DNA of 64,000 nt from Martinezella rhizogenes (GCF_027460065.1 NZ_JAPYZZ010000020.1:1-64000); one strand, 5' to 3'. Positions 17,652 to 25,946 are shown, numbered from the stretch's first letter. Notes: generated by a model from the sequence alone, not told the origin. Numbers and translations: made by a program.

Positions 17652-18653
17652 ATGCCGGCCCCTCGAAAAGCTGAAAAAGCGGAAAACATGGACACAGACG
17701 CAGCCGCAAACGAAACCCGCCGCAAAGGCCGCATAGGCGGGCTGGATACGCTCAGAGGGATCGCCCTCCTCGCCATGGCGTCCTACCATTTCACATGGAA
17801 TCTGGAATATTTCGGCTATCTCGAACCCGGCACGGCAACCACGGGTCTCTGGAAGCTTTATGCGCGCGGAATCGCCAGCTCTTTCCTGTTTCTGGCCGGC
17901 TTCAGCCTGTTTCTCGCCCATGGCAAGGGTCTGAACTGGCCGTCCTTCGGCAAACGTTTTGCGATGGTGGCCGGTTCGGCCCTGCTCATCACCGTAGCCA
18001 CCTATTTCGCCTTCCCGGACAGCTTCATCTTCTTCGGCATATTGCACAATATCGCTGCCGCAAGCCTCGTGGGACTGCTGTTCCTGCGGGCACCCGCGCC
18101 CGTGACGCTGCTTTTCGCGATCATTGCGTTTATCCTGCCGCAATATCTGCAATCCGATCTTTTCAACGCAAAATGGCTGGCCTGGATCGGCTTTTCCACC
18201 ATGCCGCCGCGCTCGAATGACTACGTGCCGCTGCTGCCCTGGCTTGCGCCTTTCCTCGGCGGCCTTGCGGTTTCTCAATTCGTCACGCCACGCGGTTGGC
18301 TTGATCGTTTTCGCAATCCAAGCTCGCCGCGCAATCTCATCGCCAGCGCCGGCCGCCACAGTCTCGCCTTCTACCTCATCCACCAGCCGGTGCTGATTGG
18401 CCTCGTTTATACACTCTCCCTCGTCGCCCCGCCTCCGCCGGTCGATCAGGTCGAGCTTTATAAATCGAGCTGCGAAAAAAGCTGCGTCGAGCAGGCAAAC
18501 GGGGCGGAACTGTGCCAGCGTTTCTGTGGCTGCACGCTGGAAAAGCTGCAGGCAGAAAACCTGTTCGACTTGATGATGGATGGCAAGCTCAGCGCGGATC
18601 AGCAGACGAAGGTCAGCGAAGTAGCGCAACAGTGCACGGTTGAGGCGCAGTAG
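17652..18653 (+). CDS. Heparan-alpha-glucosaminide N-acetyltransferase-like membrane protein (DUF1624)
   Basis: This 333-residue membrane protein has RIGGLDTLRGIALLAMASYH near the start, the hallmark of the HGSNAT/DUF1624 acyltransferase family, and about eight hydrophobic segments to near residue 262. Members transfer acyl groups from the cytoplasm across the membrane; the acceptor here is unknown. After the last helix comes a soluble tail of about 65 residues with six cysteines (including SSCEKSC and CQRFCGC), which could form disulfides on the periplasmic side. An alternative start at 17688 (MDTDAAANE) is possible. A palindromic repeat follows. Confidence 0.8.
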   Translation: MPAPRKAEKAENMDTDAAANETRRKGRIGGLDTLRGIALLAMASYHFTWNLEYFGYLEPGTATTGLWKLYARGIASSFLFLAGFSLFLAHGKGLNWPSFGKRFAMVAGSALLITVATYFAFPDSFIFFGILHNIAAASLVGLLFLRAPAPVTLLFAIIAFILPQYLQSDLFNAKWLAWIGFSTMPPRSNDYVPLLPWLAPFLGGLAVSQFVTPRGWLDRFRNPSSPRNLIASAGRHSLAFYLIHQPVLIGLVYTLSLVAPPPPVDQVELYKSSCEKSCVEQANGAELCQRFCGCTLEKLQAENLFDLMMDGKLSADQQTKVSEVAQQCTVEAQ

Positions 18654-18669
18654 GGAGACGTCAGGGCTT

Positions 18670-18809
18670 GCCGCTTGTTTCTTCTCCCCGCCGGGGAGAA
18701 GGTGGCCCGAAGGGTCGGATGAGGGGGCAAGCGCAGAGACATACGGAGAGCTCGCCCCCTCATCCCGCTGCCGCGACCTTCTCCCCGGCGGGGAGAAGAA
18801 ACAAGCGGC
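18670..18809. repeat. Intergenic palindromic repeat of rhizobial RIME-like type
   Basis: Two 34-base arms, 18670-18703 and 18776-18809, are perfect inverted copies (GCCGCTTGTTTCTTCTCCCC and on). Each arm contains its own short palindrome, CTTCTCCCC/GGGGAGAAG. An inner pair, GGATGAGGGGGC (18717-18728) and GCCCCCTCATCC (18754-18765), continues the cruciform. The text resembles the dispersed intergenic palindromes of Rhizobiaceae. It lies just after the acyltransferase gene and could act as a transcript end or RNA-stability element. Confidence 0.85.
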
Positions 18810-18937
18810 GTGCGCTCGCTCCAACGCGGCCCATCACCGCTCTAGCGATCGCCCCTCAAAGGAATGCGGTAAAGATAGAAGGCTTTAGCCCGTTTTCGGC
18901 GTTAAATCACTGAAGAACCAAGCAGCACGCGCTGCTT

Positions 18938-19324
18938 TCAAGTCCCCACGCCGATTTCGGCAAGCCGCGTCAGACAGGCTTCTTCGACATTGTCGAGCTC
19001 CGCCAGCGTCTCTTCGATGTCCTTGCGTTTCTGCCTGAGATCGGCGCGCTTTTCGTCGACCTTCTTCATCAGCATCACCAGCTGGCCCGATTCGCCTGGC
19101 GGTTCTTTGTAGACGTGAATGATTTCACGAATCTCGGAGATCGTAAAACCGATACGGCGACCACGCAGGATTTCCTGGATCAGGCGGCGGTCCGCAGCCC
19201 TGAACAGCCGGGTGCGCCCGCGACGCTCAGGGTGAATCAGCCCCTCGTCCTCGTAAAATCGCAAGGTGCGGGTGGAAACACCGAATTCGCGTGTCAGTTC
19301 GGTTATGCTATAATACTTGTCCAA
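18938..19324 (-). CDS. MerR family transcriptional regulator
   Basis: This 128-residue regulator has the N-terminal winged helix-turn-helix of the family: YYSITELTREFGVSTRTLRF, then YEDEGLIHPERRGRTRLF and RRLIQEILRGRRIGFTISEI. A coiled-coil dimerisation helix follows (about 85-120). The C-terminus is short, with a single cysteine and no clear metal-binding loop, so it is not a mercury or copper sensor by sequence. It is transcribed in the same direction as mgtE, which lies upstream of it with a gap of about 70 bases; whether they are co-regulated is unknown. Confidence 0.9.
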   Translation of the reverse strand: MDKYYSITELTREFGVSTRTLRFYEDEGLIHPERRGRTRLFRAADRRLIQEILRGRRIGFTISEIREIIHVYKEPPGESGQLVMLMKKVDEKRADLRQKRKDIEETLAELDNVEEACLTRLAEIGVGT

Positions 19325-19395
19325 AGGCCTATCCGATTCATGGTCGGAAGATATTATTTGACCTTCACGTAAAAGTCAATTTTTGCCCACCTCAC

Positions 19396-20823
19396 CTATC
19401 CGGAAATACCGTACCACCAGGTCGCGATTCCCAGAAAGGCGAAAAAGCCGACAATGTCGGTCACCGCCGTCACGAAGACCGCGGAGGAAACGGCGGGGTC
19501 AGCGCCGAACTTGTCGAGAACCAGTGGTATGAGAATGCCTGCCAGCGCCGCCGCCAGCATGTTGAGACACATGGCCGTGGCGATGATGCCGCCAATATGG
19601 ATATCCTGAAACCAGACCCCGGCGACGATGCCGATGGCGCAGCCGAACAGCATGCCGTTCAGGATGCCCACCCCCGCCTCACGCCGGATGATGCGTGCGG
19701 CATTGTGAATATCGAGGCTTTTGGTGGCGAGCGCCCGCACCGAGACGGTCATGGTCTGCGAGCCGGCATTGCCGCCCATGCCAGCCACCGCCGGCATCAG
19801 GATTGCGAGCGCAATGATCTGCTGGATCGTCGCATCGAACAGGCTTATGACGGAAGCGGAGAGAAAGGCCGTGAGCAGGTTGACCGCAAGCCAGGGCACG
19901 CGGGAGCGTGAGGTGCTGACGATACTGTCCGACAGTTCTTCGTCACCCACACCGCCGAGACGCAGCAAATCCTCCTCCGCCTCTTCCTGAATGACGTCGA
20001 CCACGTCATCGATGGTGAGAACGCCGACCAATCGGCCGTTATTGTCGACCACGGCGGCGGAGAGAAGGTCATATTGCTCGAAAAGCTGCGCCGCCTCTTC
20101 CTGGTCCATCTCGGCCGGAATGGAGTGGTTGGTCTCGTGCATGATCGTTTCGATCTTCACCTGACGCTTGGCGCGCAGCACCCTGTCCAGATCAAGCGCG
20201 CCGACCAGTTTGAAGGTCGGGTCGATGACGAAGATCTGCGAGAAGGATTCGGGCAGTTCCTCTTCTTCGCGCAGGTAGTCGATGGTCTGCCCCACGGTCC
20301 AGAACGGCGGCACGGCGACAAATTCCGTCTGCATGCGGCGACCGGCCGAGCTTTCCGGATAATCCAGCGCCCGCATCAGCCGCACGCGTTCGGTAAACGG
20401 CAACTGCGAGAGAATATCCTCGCGGTCCTCGTCGTCGAGGTCTTCGAGAATGTAGACCGCGTCGTCCGAGTCGAGCTCGCCGATACCGGCGGCGATCTGC
20501 TCGTTCGACATCTGGTCGACGATATCGAGACGGATGCCCTCATCCACCTCGGTCAGCGCCGTCATGTCGAAATCGGAACCCAAAAGCCTGACCAGCGCGT
20601 GGCGCTGTTCCGGCAGGATGGATTCTAGCACGTCGCCGAGCTCGGACTCATGCAGCCGCGCAACATTCTTGCGCAGGAAAAGCAGGTCGCGATCGGCGAT
20701 CGCAGCGCCCACCATCGCCAGAAAATCGGAGCGGACGGACCCATCTTCCGCGTAAATATCGGAGAGCGCTTCTGCCGGCTTTACGTCGTCGGGCGCGACA
20801 GGATCGTCGTCACGGTCTGTCAT
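19396..20823 (-). CDS. mgtE: Magnesium transporter MgtE
   Basis: This 475-residue Mg2+ channel has the expected order: an N-terminal superhelical domain rich in acidic pairs (ELDSDDAVYILEDLDDEDRE), a pair of CBS domains from about 205 to 325 that sense cytosolic Mg2+, a plug helix and five membrane helices ending near the C-terminus, with the pore motif PAVAGMGGNAGSQT. The start at 20823 (MTDRDDDPVAPDD) follows GAGGGGA; a longer frame to 21045 is open but unlikely. No magnesium riboswitch was seen upstream. Confidence 0.95.
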   Translation of the reverse strand: MTDRDDDPVAPDDVKPAEALSDIYAEDGSVRSDFLAMVGAAIADRDLLFLRKNVARLHESELGDVLESILPEQRHALVRLLGSDFDMTALTEVDEGIRLDIVDQMSNEQIAAGIGELDSDDAVYILEDLDDEDREDILSQLPFTERVRLMRALDYPESSAGRRMQTEFVAVPPFWTVGQTIDYLREEEELPESFSQIFVIDPTFKLVGALDLDRVLRAKRQVKIETIMHETNHSIPAEMDQEEAAQLFEQYDLLSAAVVDNNGRLVGVLTIDDVVDVIQEEAEEDLLRLGGVGDEELSDSIVSTSRSRVPWLAVNLLTAFLSASVISLFDATIQQIIALAILMPAVAGMGGNAGSQTMTVSVRALATKSLDIHNAARIIRREAGVGILNGMLFGCAIGIVAGVWFQDIHIGGIIATAMCLNMLAAALAGILIPLVLDKFGADPAVSSAVFVTAVTDIVGFFAFLGIATWWYGISG

Positions 20824-21216
20824 CTGGCGTCCCCTCGTATTCAAATGCCGCAGCGCACGGATGCGCAGGCAGAATGGCGTTAAAAAGCATATTGTCAACA
20901 ACCGGATAGCTGCAGGTACGCAAGCTTCCCGACTGCGGCGAAAAATCCATTCAACATTCCTCTTCCTATCCGCCGGCGGGGTCCCAGCCAATGGCCCAAA
21001 GCATGTTTCGCCAATCTTTGCGGCTTGTTTTGCGACAACGTCCACCCCCTTTACGCCGTTCCCATTTCAATTGTCGAACGGGCGAATAAGGTTCTGCCGC
21101 GATGCACAATTAAGACATTGACAGCCGGCCCGGATCGGGGCTTCTGAAGATTATTTTGACGAATGATAAACCGCCGCCTGAGAGGCGCGGAAACACAGTT
21201 CCGGGATAGCAGAATC
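20824..21216. other. Intergenic region between divergent mgtE and FdhF/YdeP-like gene
   Basis: These 393 bases hold the promoters of both genes. A TTGACA hexamer at 21118-21123 could be a -35 box for the molybdoenzyme operon, but no good -10 partner is visible at 17 bases, so I do not call a promoter. No conserved RNA or extra gene was recognised. Confidence 0.35.
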
Positions 21217-23517
21217 ATGAGCAAGACGGATTTCTTGGGCAAGGCATCGTCGGCCGCGGGTGGTTGGGGCGCACTCAAAAGCGTTGGCAAACGCCTGCTG
21301 GAATCCGGTGCACCGATTTCCGGCGCCCGCACCCTTTTGAAGACCAATCAGCCGGACGGGTTCGACTGCCCAGGCTGCGCCTGGGGCGACCCCGAACACG
21401 GCTCGTCCTTCGAGTTCTGCGAAAACGGCGTCAAGGCCGTGTCATGGGAAGCGACGGAAGCGCGCGTCCCGCCGGATTTCTTTGCACGTAACACCGTCTC
21501 GGAACTGCGTAGCTGGTCAGATTACGAACTGGAAAAACAGGGCCGCCTCACCCATCCGATGCGCTATGATCGGGCGAGCGACACATATCTCCCCGTCTCC
21601 TGGGACGATGCCTTTGCCGAGATCGGCCGTATCCTCAAAAGCCTCGACAGCCCTGACCGGGCGGAATTCTACACATCCGGCCGCGCCTCCAACGAGGCGG
21701 CCTTCCTCTATCAGTTGATGGTGCGGCTTTACGGCACCAATAACTTCCCCGATTGCTCCAACATGTGCCACGAAGCGAGCGGCGTTGGCCTCAATGCGTC
21801 GATCGGCGTCGGCAAAGGCACGGTGCTGCTCGAGGATTTCGAGCATACCGACGCCATTTTTGTCATCGGGCAAAATCCCGGCACCAACCATCCCCGCATG
21901 CTCGGCGACCTGCGCCGCGCCGCCCTTCGCGGAGCCCGTATCGCCGTCTTTAATCCCATCCGGGAAAAGGGTCTGGAACGCTTCGCCGACCCGCAGGACA
22001 AGATCGAAATGATCACCGGCAGCAGCACGAAGATCGCCACCAACTATTATCAGCCGCGCCAGGGCGGCGACATGGCGGCGGTGCGCGGCATGAGCAAGGC
22101 GGTCTTCGCCGCCGACGCTGCCGCAAGGGCAGCGGGCGAGCCCGCCATTATCGACTACGACTTCATTGCCGAGCATGCCGCCGAATTCGAAGCCTATCGC
22201 GCCGCGGTCGATGCAACGAGCTGGGAAAACATCCTTGACCAGTCCGGCCTGACCCGCGCCGAGATCGAAGAAGCAGCCGGCATCTACATGAATGCCGGTT
22301 CCGTCATCGCCACCTGGGCCATGGGCGTCACCCAGCACCGGCATTCGGTCCTGATCGTTCGCGAGATCGCCAATTTCATGCTGCTGCGGGGCAATGTCGG
22401 CCGTCCTGGCGCCGGCCTTTGCCCGGTGCGCGGCCATTCCAACGTGCAGGGCGACCGCACCGTCGGCATCGACGAAAAAGCGCCGCCGGCACTTCTCGAC
22501 GCACTGGAGAAAGAACTCGGCGTTCCCATGCCGCGCAAGCGCGGCCACAATACCGTTGAGGCCGTCGCCGCCATGCTGGATGGGAAGGCTCAGACCTTCA
22601 TCGCACTCGGCGGCAATTTCATGCGCGCGACCCCCGACAGTCCGCTGATCGTTAAGGCCTTCGAAAAGCAGAAGCTCACCGTCAACATCGCCACCAAGCT
22701 CAACCACTCGCATCTGGTGCCGGGTGAAACTTCCTTCGTGCTGCCCTGCCTCGGCCGGACGGAAATCGACCGCAATTCGGCCGGCCGGTCGCAGATCGTC
22801 ACCGTCGAGGATTCCATGAGCATGGTGCATGGCTCCGGCGGCATCAATCCGCCGGCCTCGGATGCACTTCGCTCGGAAGTCGCGATCATCGCCGGCATCG
22901 CCGAAGCCACGCTCGGCAATGTCAATGTGAACTGGAAAGCCCTCGCCGATGATTACGATCTCATCCGCGACATGATCGAGCGCGTCATTCCGGGTTTCGA
23001 CAATTTCAACGAGCGTGTCCGCATTCCCCGCGGTTTTCATCTGCGCAACGCCGCCGCCGAACGGCAATGGAATACGCCTGCGAAAAAGGCCACCTTCTAT
23101 AGCGGCCCGCTGCCCGAGAAGACCGAGCACCAGCAGGCGCTGACCCGCGACAATCTATTCGTGCTGCAGACCTTCCGCAGCCACGATCAATACAACACCA
23201 CGATCTACGGCATGGATGACCGCTATCGTGGCGTCTATGGCGAGCGCCAGGTCATTTTCATGAACCCTGGGGATATGGAGGCGCTCGGCGCCCATTCCCG
23301 TCAGCGTGTCGATGTCATCGGCGAATATGGCGACGGGGTGGAGCGCATCGCCAGGAACTTCCGTCTGGTGCCCTATAATATCCCGCGAGGCAGCGTCGGC
23401 GGATATTATCCGGAACTGAACGTGCTGGTGCCGCTGTCGAGCTATGGCGAAGGCAGCTTCACGCCGACATCGAAATCGGTGCTGGTTTCCGTCCGCCTGC
23501 TTGCCGATGCCACATGA
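21217..23517 (+). CDS. FdhF/YdeP family molybdopterin-dependent oxidoreductase
   Basis: This protein of about 766 residues belongs to the formate-dehydrogenase-alpha-like/YdeP group of the DMSO reductase superfamily. Near the N-terminus is DCPGCAWGD (cysteines 51 and 54) with another cysteine at about 71, fewer than the four cysteines of typical Fe4S4 formate dehydrogenases. The Mo-bis-pterin fold is marked by YTSGRASNEAAFLYQLMVR, FVIGQNPGTNHPRM, GNVGRPGAGLCPVRGHSNVQG and LPCLGRTEID, with the C-terminal FRSHDQYNTTIYGMDDRYRG block. The true substrate of YdeP proteins is not settled. The start at 21217 (MSKTDFLGK) fits best; 21163 is an alternative. No fdhD lies beside it. Confidence 0.9.
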   Translation: MSKTDFLGKASSAAGGWGALKSVGKRLLESGAPISGARTLLKTNQPDGFDCPGCAWGDPEHGSSFEFCENGVKAVSWEATEARVPPDFFARNTVSELRSWSDYELEKQGRLTHPMRYDRASDTYLPVSWDDAFAEIGRILKSLDSPDRAEFYTSGRASNEAAFLYQLMVRLYGTNNFPDCSNMCHEASGVGLNASIGVGKGTVLLEDFEHTDAIFVIGQNPGTNHPRMLGDLRRAALRGARIAVFNPIREKGLERFADPQDKIEMITGSSTKIATNYYQPRQGGDMAAVRGMSKAVFAADAAARAAGEPAIIDYDFIAEHAAEFEAYRAAVDATSWENILDQSGLTRAEIEEAAGIYMNAGSVIATWAMGVTQHRHSVLIVREIANFMLLRGNVGRPGAGLCPVRGHSNVQGDRTVGIDEKAPPALLDALEKELGVPMPRKRGHNTVEAVAAMLDGKAQTFIALGGNFMRATPDSPLIVKAFEKQKLTVNIATKLNHSHLVPGETSFVLPCLGRTEIDRNSAGRSQIVTVEDSMSMVHGSGGINPPASDALRSEVAIIAGIAEATLGNVNVNWKALADDYDLIRDMIERVIPGFDNFNERVRIPRGFHLRNAAAERQWNTPAKKATFYSGPLPEKTEHQQALTRDNLFVLQTFRSHDQYNTTIYGMDDRYRGVYGERQVIFMNPGDMEALGAHSRQRVDVIGEYGDGVERIARNFRLVPYNIPRGSVGGYYPELNVLVPLSSYGEGSFTPTSKSVLVSVRLLADAT

Positions 23518-23532
23518 GCCGGATGCCGCCTG

Positions 23533-23832
23533 ATGAATGAGGAACGATCCGCAGCAGCCTTTCTGGCCGCTGTGGGAAAACTCCAGCAATCGTCTCCAGC
23601 GCTGACGGCAACGGGAGCAGCAATCCTACTTGCGATCCATAAGGACATCGCCACCGATAGCCGCAGCATCGCCAACCGGCTGGGGCTTGCGCACGCCCTC
23701 GTTCTGCGCGAAATCACTAGCCTGTCGCCCCGCTTCCTGCGGGTGACGAAACGCGATGCCCGCACCCAGCGCAGCTTTCTGGAGGCAACCGGGGAAGGAC
23801 AGGCGCTTGCCGCCTCATCCTCGCAGATTTGA
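23533..23832 (+). CDS. Small winged-helix-like protein, function unknown
   Basis: This 99-residue protein starts 15 bases after the molybdoenzyme and ends 15 bases before the deformylase-like gene. The middle, ATDSRSIANRLGLAHALVLREITSL followed by FLRVTKRDARTQRSFLEAT, has the helix-turn-helix plus wing spacing seen in MarR/ROK-like regulators, suggesting DNA binding or a partner fold. I do not recognise a named family. There is no signal peptide or membrane segment. It could be an accessory or autoregulator of the operon. Confidence 0.7.
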   Translation: MNEERSAAAFLAAVGKLQQSSPALTATGAAILLAIHKDIATDSRSIANRLGLAHALVLREITSLSPRFLRVTKRDARTQRSFLEATGEGQALAASSSQI

Positions 23833-23847
23833 ACGAAGGAGCATTCC

Positions 23848-24342
23848 TTGGCAATCAGGCCGATCCTGCCCTACCCCCACGCCGGTCTTTCAGGGATCTG
23901 CGCGCCGGTTCTGGCTTTTGACGATCATCTGCGGGAACTGGTCACGGATCTGATCGACACGATGCGCGCCGCCCCCGGCGTCGGCATCACGGCGGCCCAT
24001 ATCGGCGTGATGCAGCGCGTCTTCGTGCTCGAATTGACGCCGGGAACCGTCCTGACCTACATCAATCCCGAAATCACCAGCCAATCTCCACAGACCATGC
24101 GGCATGTGGAAGGCAGCGTGTCGATGCCGGGCTTTACCGACGAGGTGGAGCGGCCTTCCACGGTGGAGGTGAGGTTTCAGGATATAACTGGCGCGGAACA
24201 CGCCGAGACCACCGAAGGCTTCCACGCCATCTGCATCCAGCACGAGATCGACCAGCTTGACGGCATCTTTTGGCTGAAGCGCCTCTCCAAGCTGAAGCGC
24301 GACCGACTGGTGAAGAAATGGGAAAAATCCCGAAAGCCGTAA
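23848..24342 (+). CDS. Peptide deformylase-like protein with degenerate active site
   Basis: This 164-residue protein is recognisably peptide-deformylase fold: GVGITAAHIG (44-53) aligns with motif 1 GxGxAAxQ, EGSVSMPGF (89-97) with EGCLS, and QHEIDQLDG (131-139) with QHExDHLxG. Three functional residues differ: the motif-1 Gln is His51, the metal-ligand Cys is Ser90, and the second metal-ligand His is Gln136. Codons AGC and CAG were read directly. Family knowledge says the Cys and both His hold the catalytic Fe2+, so normal deformylase activity is doubtful. It is the last gene of the operon with the FdhF/YdeP-like enzyme. Confidence 0.88.
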   Translation: MAIRPILPYPHAGLSGICAPVLAFDDHLRELVTDLIDTMRAAPGVGITAAHIGVMQRVFVLELTPGTVLTYINPEITSQSPQTMRHVEGSVSMPGFTDEVERPSTVEVRFQDITGAEHAETTEGFHAICIQHEIDQLDGIFWLKRLSKLKRDRLVKKWEKSRKP

Positions 24343-24345
24343 CGG

Positions 24346-24777
24346 TCAGCCGGTTATCGACAGCGCAAATTCCGCATTGCCCTTCAGCGTATTGCTGACG
24401 GTACAGATATGCTCCGCCATGTGAGCGATTGCGGCACGGGTCGCTTCATCGAAACCGCCCGTAATCTCGATCCTGATCTCGAAACGAAGAATACGATACG
24501 GCTCGTCGGCGGATTTTTCCCCTGACACGTCAACGGCAACACCTTCGAAACCGTCAAGCACGCCCAACCGGCTTGCCGCAATCCGGGCGCTCAGCGCAAG
24601 GCAGGCGGCAAGCGACGAGTAAAGAAGATCGATCGGGTTGAAGCCCGGCTCCGAGACACCGGTCACGATCTCCAGAACACCGCCGGTCACCGTCGAGATC
24701 ATCGGCCGGCCAAGCCGGCCGACTTTTGCCGTTGCGCCCACCGGTCTCAATTTCACTTTTGCACCATCCACCATCAA
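24346..24777 (-). CDS. OsmC family protein
   Basis: This 143-residue protein has the OsmC/Ohr fold. The two redox cysteines expected of hydroperoxide reductases are present: Cys59 in SSLAACLALSARIAA and Cys125 in EHICTVSNTLKGN. Family members reduce organic hydroperoxides, but several paralogues have other roles. A run of conserved blocks (PGFNPIDLLYSSLAACLALS) confirms the family. The start MMVDGAK is at 24777. It converges with the deformylase-like gene with only three bases between the stops, so both must share a transcript-end region. Confidence 0.88.
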   Translation of the reverse strand: MMVDGAKVKLRPVGATAKVGRLGRPMISTVTGGVLEIVTGVSEPGFNPIDLLYSSLAACLALSARIAASRLGVLDGFEGVAVDVSGEKSADEPYRILRFEIRIEITGGFDEATRAAIAHMAEHICTVSNTLKGNAEFALSITG

Positions 24778-24895
24778 GAGAATCCAAATTTAATCGCGCG
24801 CAACCAACCGCATGGAACAAAAAACCGTCTGGCGCTTTTTATTCACACGACGGTGAACGACCGTTGAACCTTTATTTTACAGGGAGCTGGGACAT

Positions 24896-25063
24896 ATGGT
24901 TACATCTACGCTCGTCAGCATTCTCATCACCTTTCTGGTGATCGTGCTCGTCTTGTGGCTCATCGCGCGACTGCCGGTCGGCGGCGGCGCAAAACAGATC
25001 GCCCAGGTGATCGTCATCATCATCGGCATTATTTCGCTACTGAAATATCTCGCCGTATTCTGA
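24896..25063 (+). CDS. Small membrane protein, Thivi_2564-like
   Basis: This 55-residue protein begins MVTSTLVSILITFLVIVLVL and has two hydrophobic helices separated by ARLPVGGGAKQIAQ, ending KYLAVF. The two-helix hairpin with a glycine-lysine loop matches my recollection of the Thivi_2564 membrane-protein family, a family of unknown function. AGGGAG sits about 8-10 bases before the ATG, and a perfect terminator follows 23 bases after the stop, so it forms a complete monocistronic unit. Confidence 0.75.
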   Translation: MVTSTLVSILITFLVIVLVLWLIARLPVGGGAKQIAQVIVIIIGIISLLKYLAVF

Positions 25064-25086
25064 TGTCCCGGCGGAGCAAAACGCAA

Positions 25087-25110
25087 AAGGCGGCGAAAGC
25101 CGCCTTTTTT
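25087..25110. terminator. Terminator after the small membrane protein gene
   Basis: AAGGCGGC and GCCGCCTT pair around a GAAA loop and run into six T residues. A-rich sequence on the left lets it also serve the convergent PAS gene. Confidence 0.88.
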
Positions 25111-25134
25111 GCGCAGTTTTCACGGGCCTGATCG

Positions 25135-25560
25135 CTACTGGCGAGGTTCGAACTGAAAGGCTTTCTTGACGGTAATGTCCCGGACGCTGCCAATGCCGAG
25201 AAACGGCGTATTATCAGTATCGAAAATCGCCCTGCCCTTCGCCACGATCCACCGGCTCGAACCATCAGGCAGATGAACCTTGTAACGCTGGTCGAAAAAT
25301 ACCGCTGTCGTGATGCTCTCAAAAATTGCCTTCGCCACCTGATCGCGCATTTCGACATCGATTCTCTCGAGAATCTCCTCGATCGTCACCCCGCGTGACG
25401 CAACCTCTTGGGAGAAACCATGACATTCCGCGGTGACCGCATCCATGATCAGCCGGTTATCGGAAATGCTCCACATGTAATAGCCAAGCGCATTGTCTGA
25501 ATCCGTCTTGTCCCCCAGCACGAAAACCTCCAGACATTTTTTCCTTACAAAAGCTAACAT
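25135..25560 (-). CDS. PAS domain-containing protein
   Basis: This 141-residue protein consists of little more than one PAS domain: YYMWSISDNRLIMDAVTAEC at the start, a helical core, then YKVHLPDGSSRWIVAKGR and a closing LGIGSVRDITVKKAF, the typical PAS/PAC end before a linker. No output domain (kinase, cyclase or DNA-binding) follows, so it would act as a stand-alone sensor or partner. The ligand cannot be read. AGAGG lies just before the ATG. It is flanked by terminators and is probably monocistronic. Confidence 0.85.
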   Translation of the reverse strand: MLAFVRKKCLEVFVLGDKTDSDNALGYYMWSISDNRLIMDAVTAECHGFSQEVASRGVTIEEILERIDVEMRDQVAKAIFESITTAVFFDQRYKVHLPDGSSRWIVAKGRAIFDTDNTPFLGIGSVRDITVKKAFQFEPRQ

Positions 25561-25634
25561 CAGACCTCTAATATTCCACCCCTTGTTTTTGTAGGGTCGA
25601 ACGGCAAGCCACCAGAGCGTGCATTGATATCCAC

Positions 25635-25689
25635 CGAAATTTATTGATGGTCTGATCCGGATGCCCGTCCGAAGGACCGATAAATTTCG
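25635..25689. repeat. Extended inverted repeat between PAS and lipoprotein genes
   Basis: CGAAATTTAT (25635-25644) and ATAAATTTCG (25680-25689) are perfect inverted copies, with nested GGTC/GACC and CGGA/TCCG pairs inside, giving a 55-base imperfect stem-loop. It is 69 bases upstream of the lipoprotein start. It could be a regulator site, a leader structure or a small RNA. Confidence 0.5.
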
Positions 25690-25757
25690 AAGGCATATCG
25701 CAAAGTCAAAAGCCTGCTCCTACATAATCCAGCGACGAAATTTCAAAGGAGGCCAAT

Positions 25758-25946
25758 ATGCGACAAACCACTCTCGCTTTCGGATTGCTGATTGTGACTG
25801 TCGCTCTCACGGGATGCCAAACGTGGGAGAGCCCATATCGCGGAAGCGGATGGCGGATGGATCAGGTCATGGATGGCGACCCTTATCGCGTCGGCGACGG
25901 CAACCATCAGGAGAACGGAACGGCATCGAATATCATTCGGCGCTAA
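25758..25946 (+). CDS. Small predicted lipoprotein
   Basis: This 62-residue protein has a lipoprotein signal peptide: a basic start (MRQ), a hydrophobic core and a lipobox LTGC with the acylated cysteine at position 20. The mature part of about 43 residues is polar with no known domain (ESPYRGSGWRMDQVMDG). AAAGGAGG is well placed before the ATG. After processing it would be anchored in the periplasm-facing membrane. Such tiny rhizobial lipoproteins have no assigned role. Confidence 0.75.
   Translation: MRQTTLAFGLLIVTVALTGCQTWESPYRGSGWRMDQVMDGDPYRVGDGNHQENGTASNIIRR

Noticed and set aside
21517-23130. A 537-residue minus-strand frame inside the FdhF/YdeP-like gene
   Set aside because: It is antisense to a well-supported gene, with no motif of its own.
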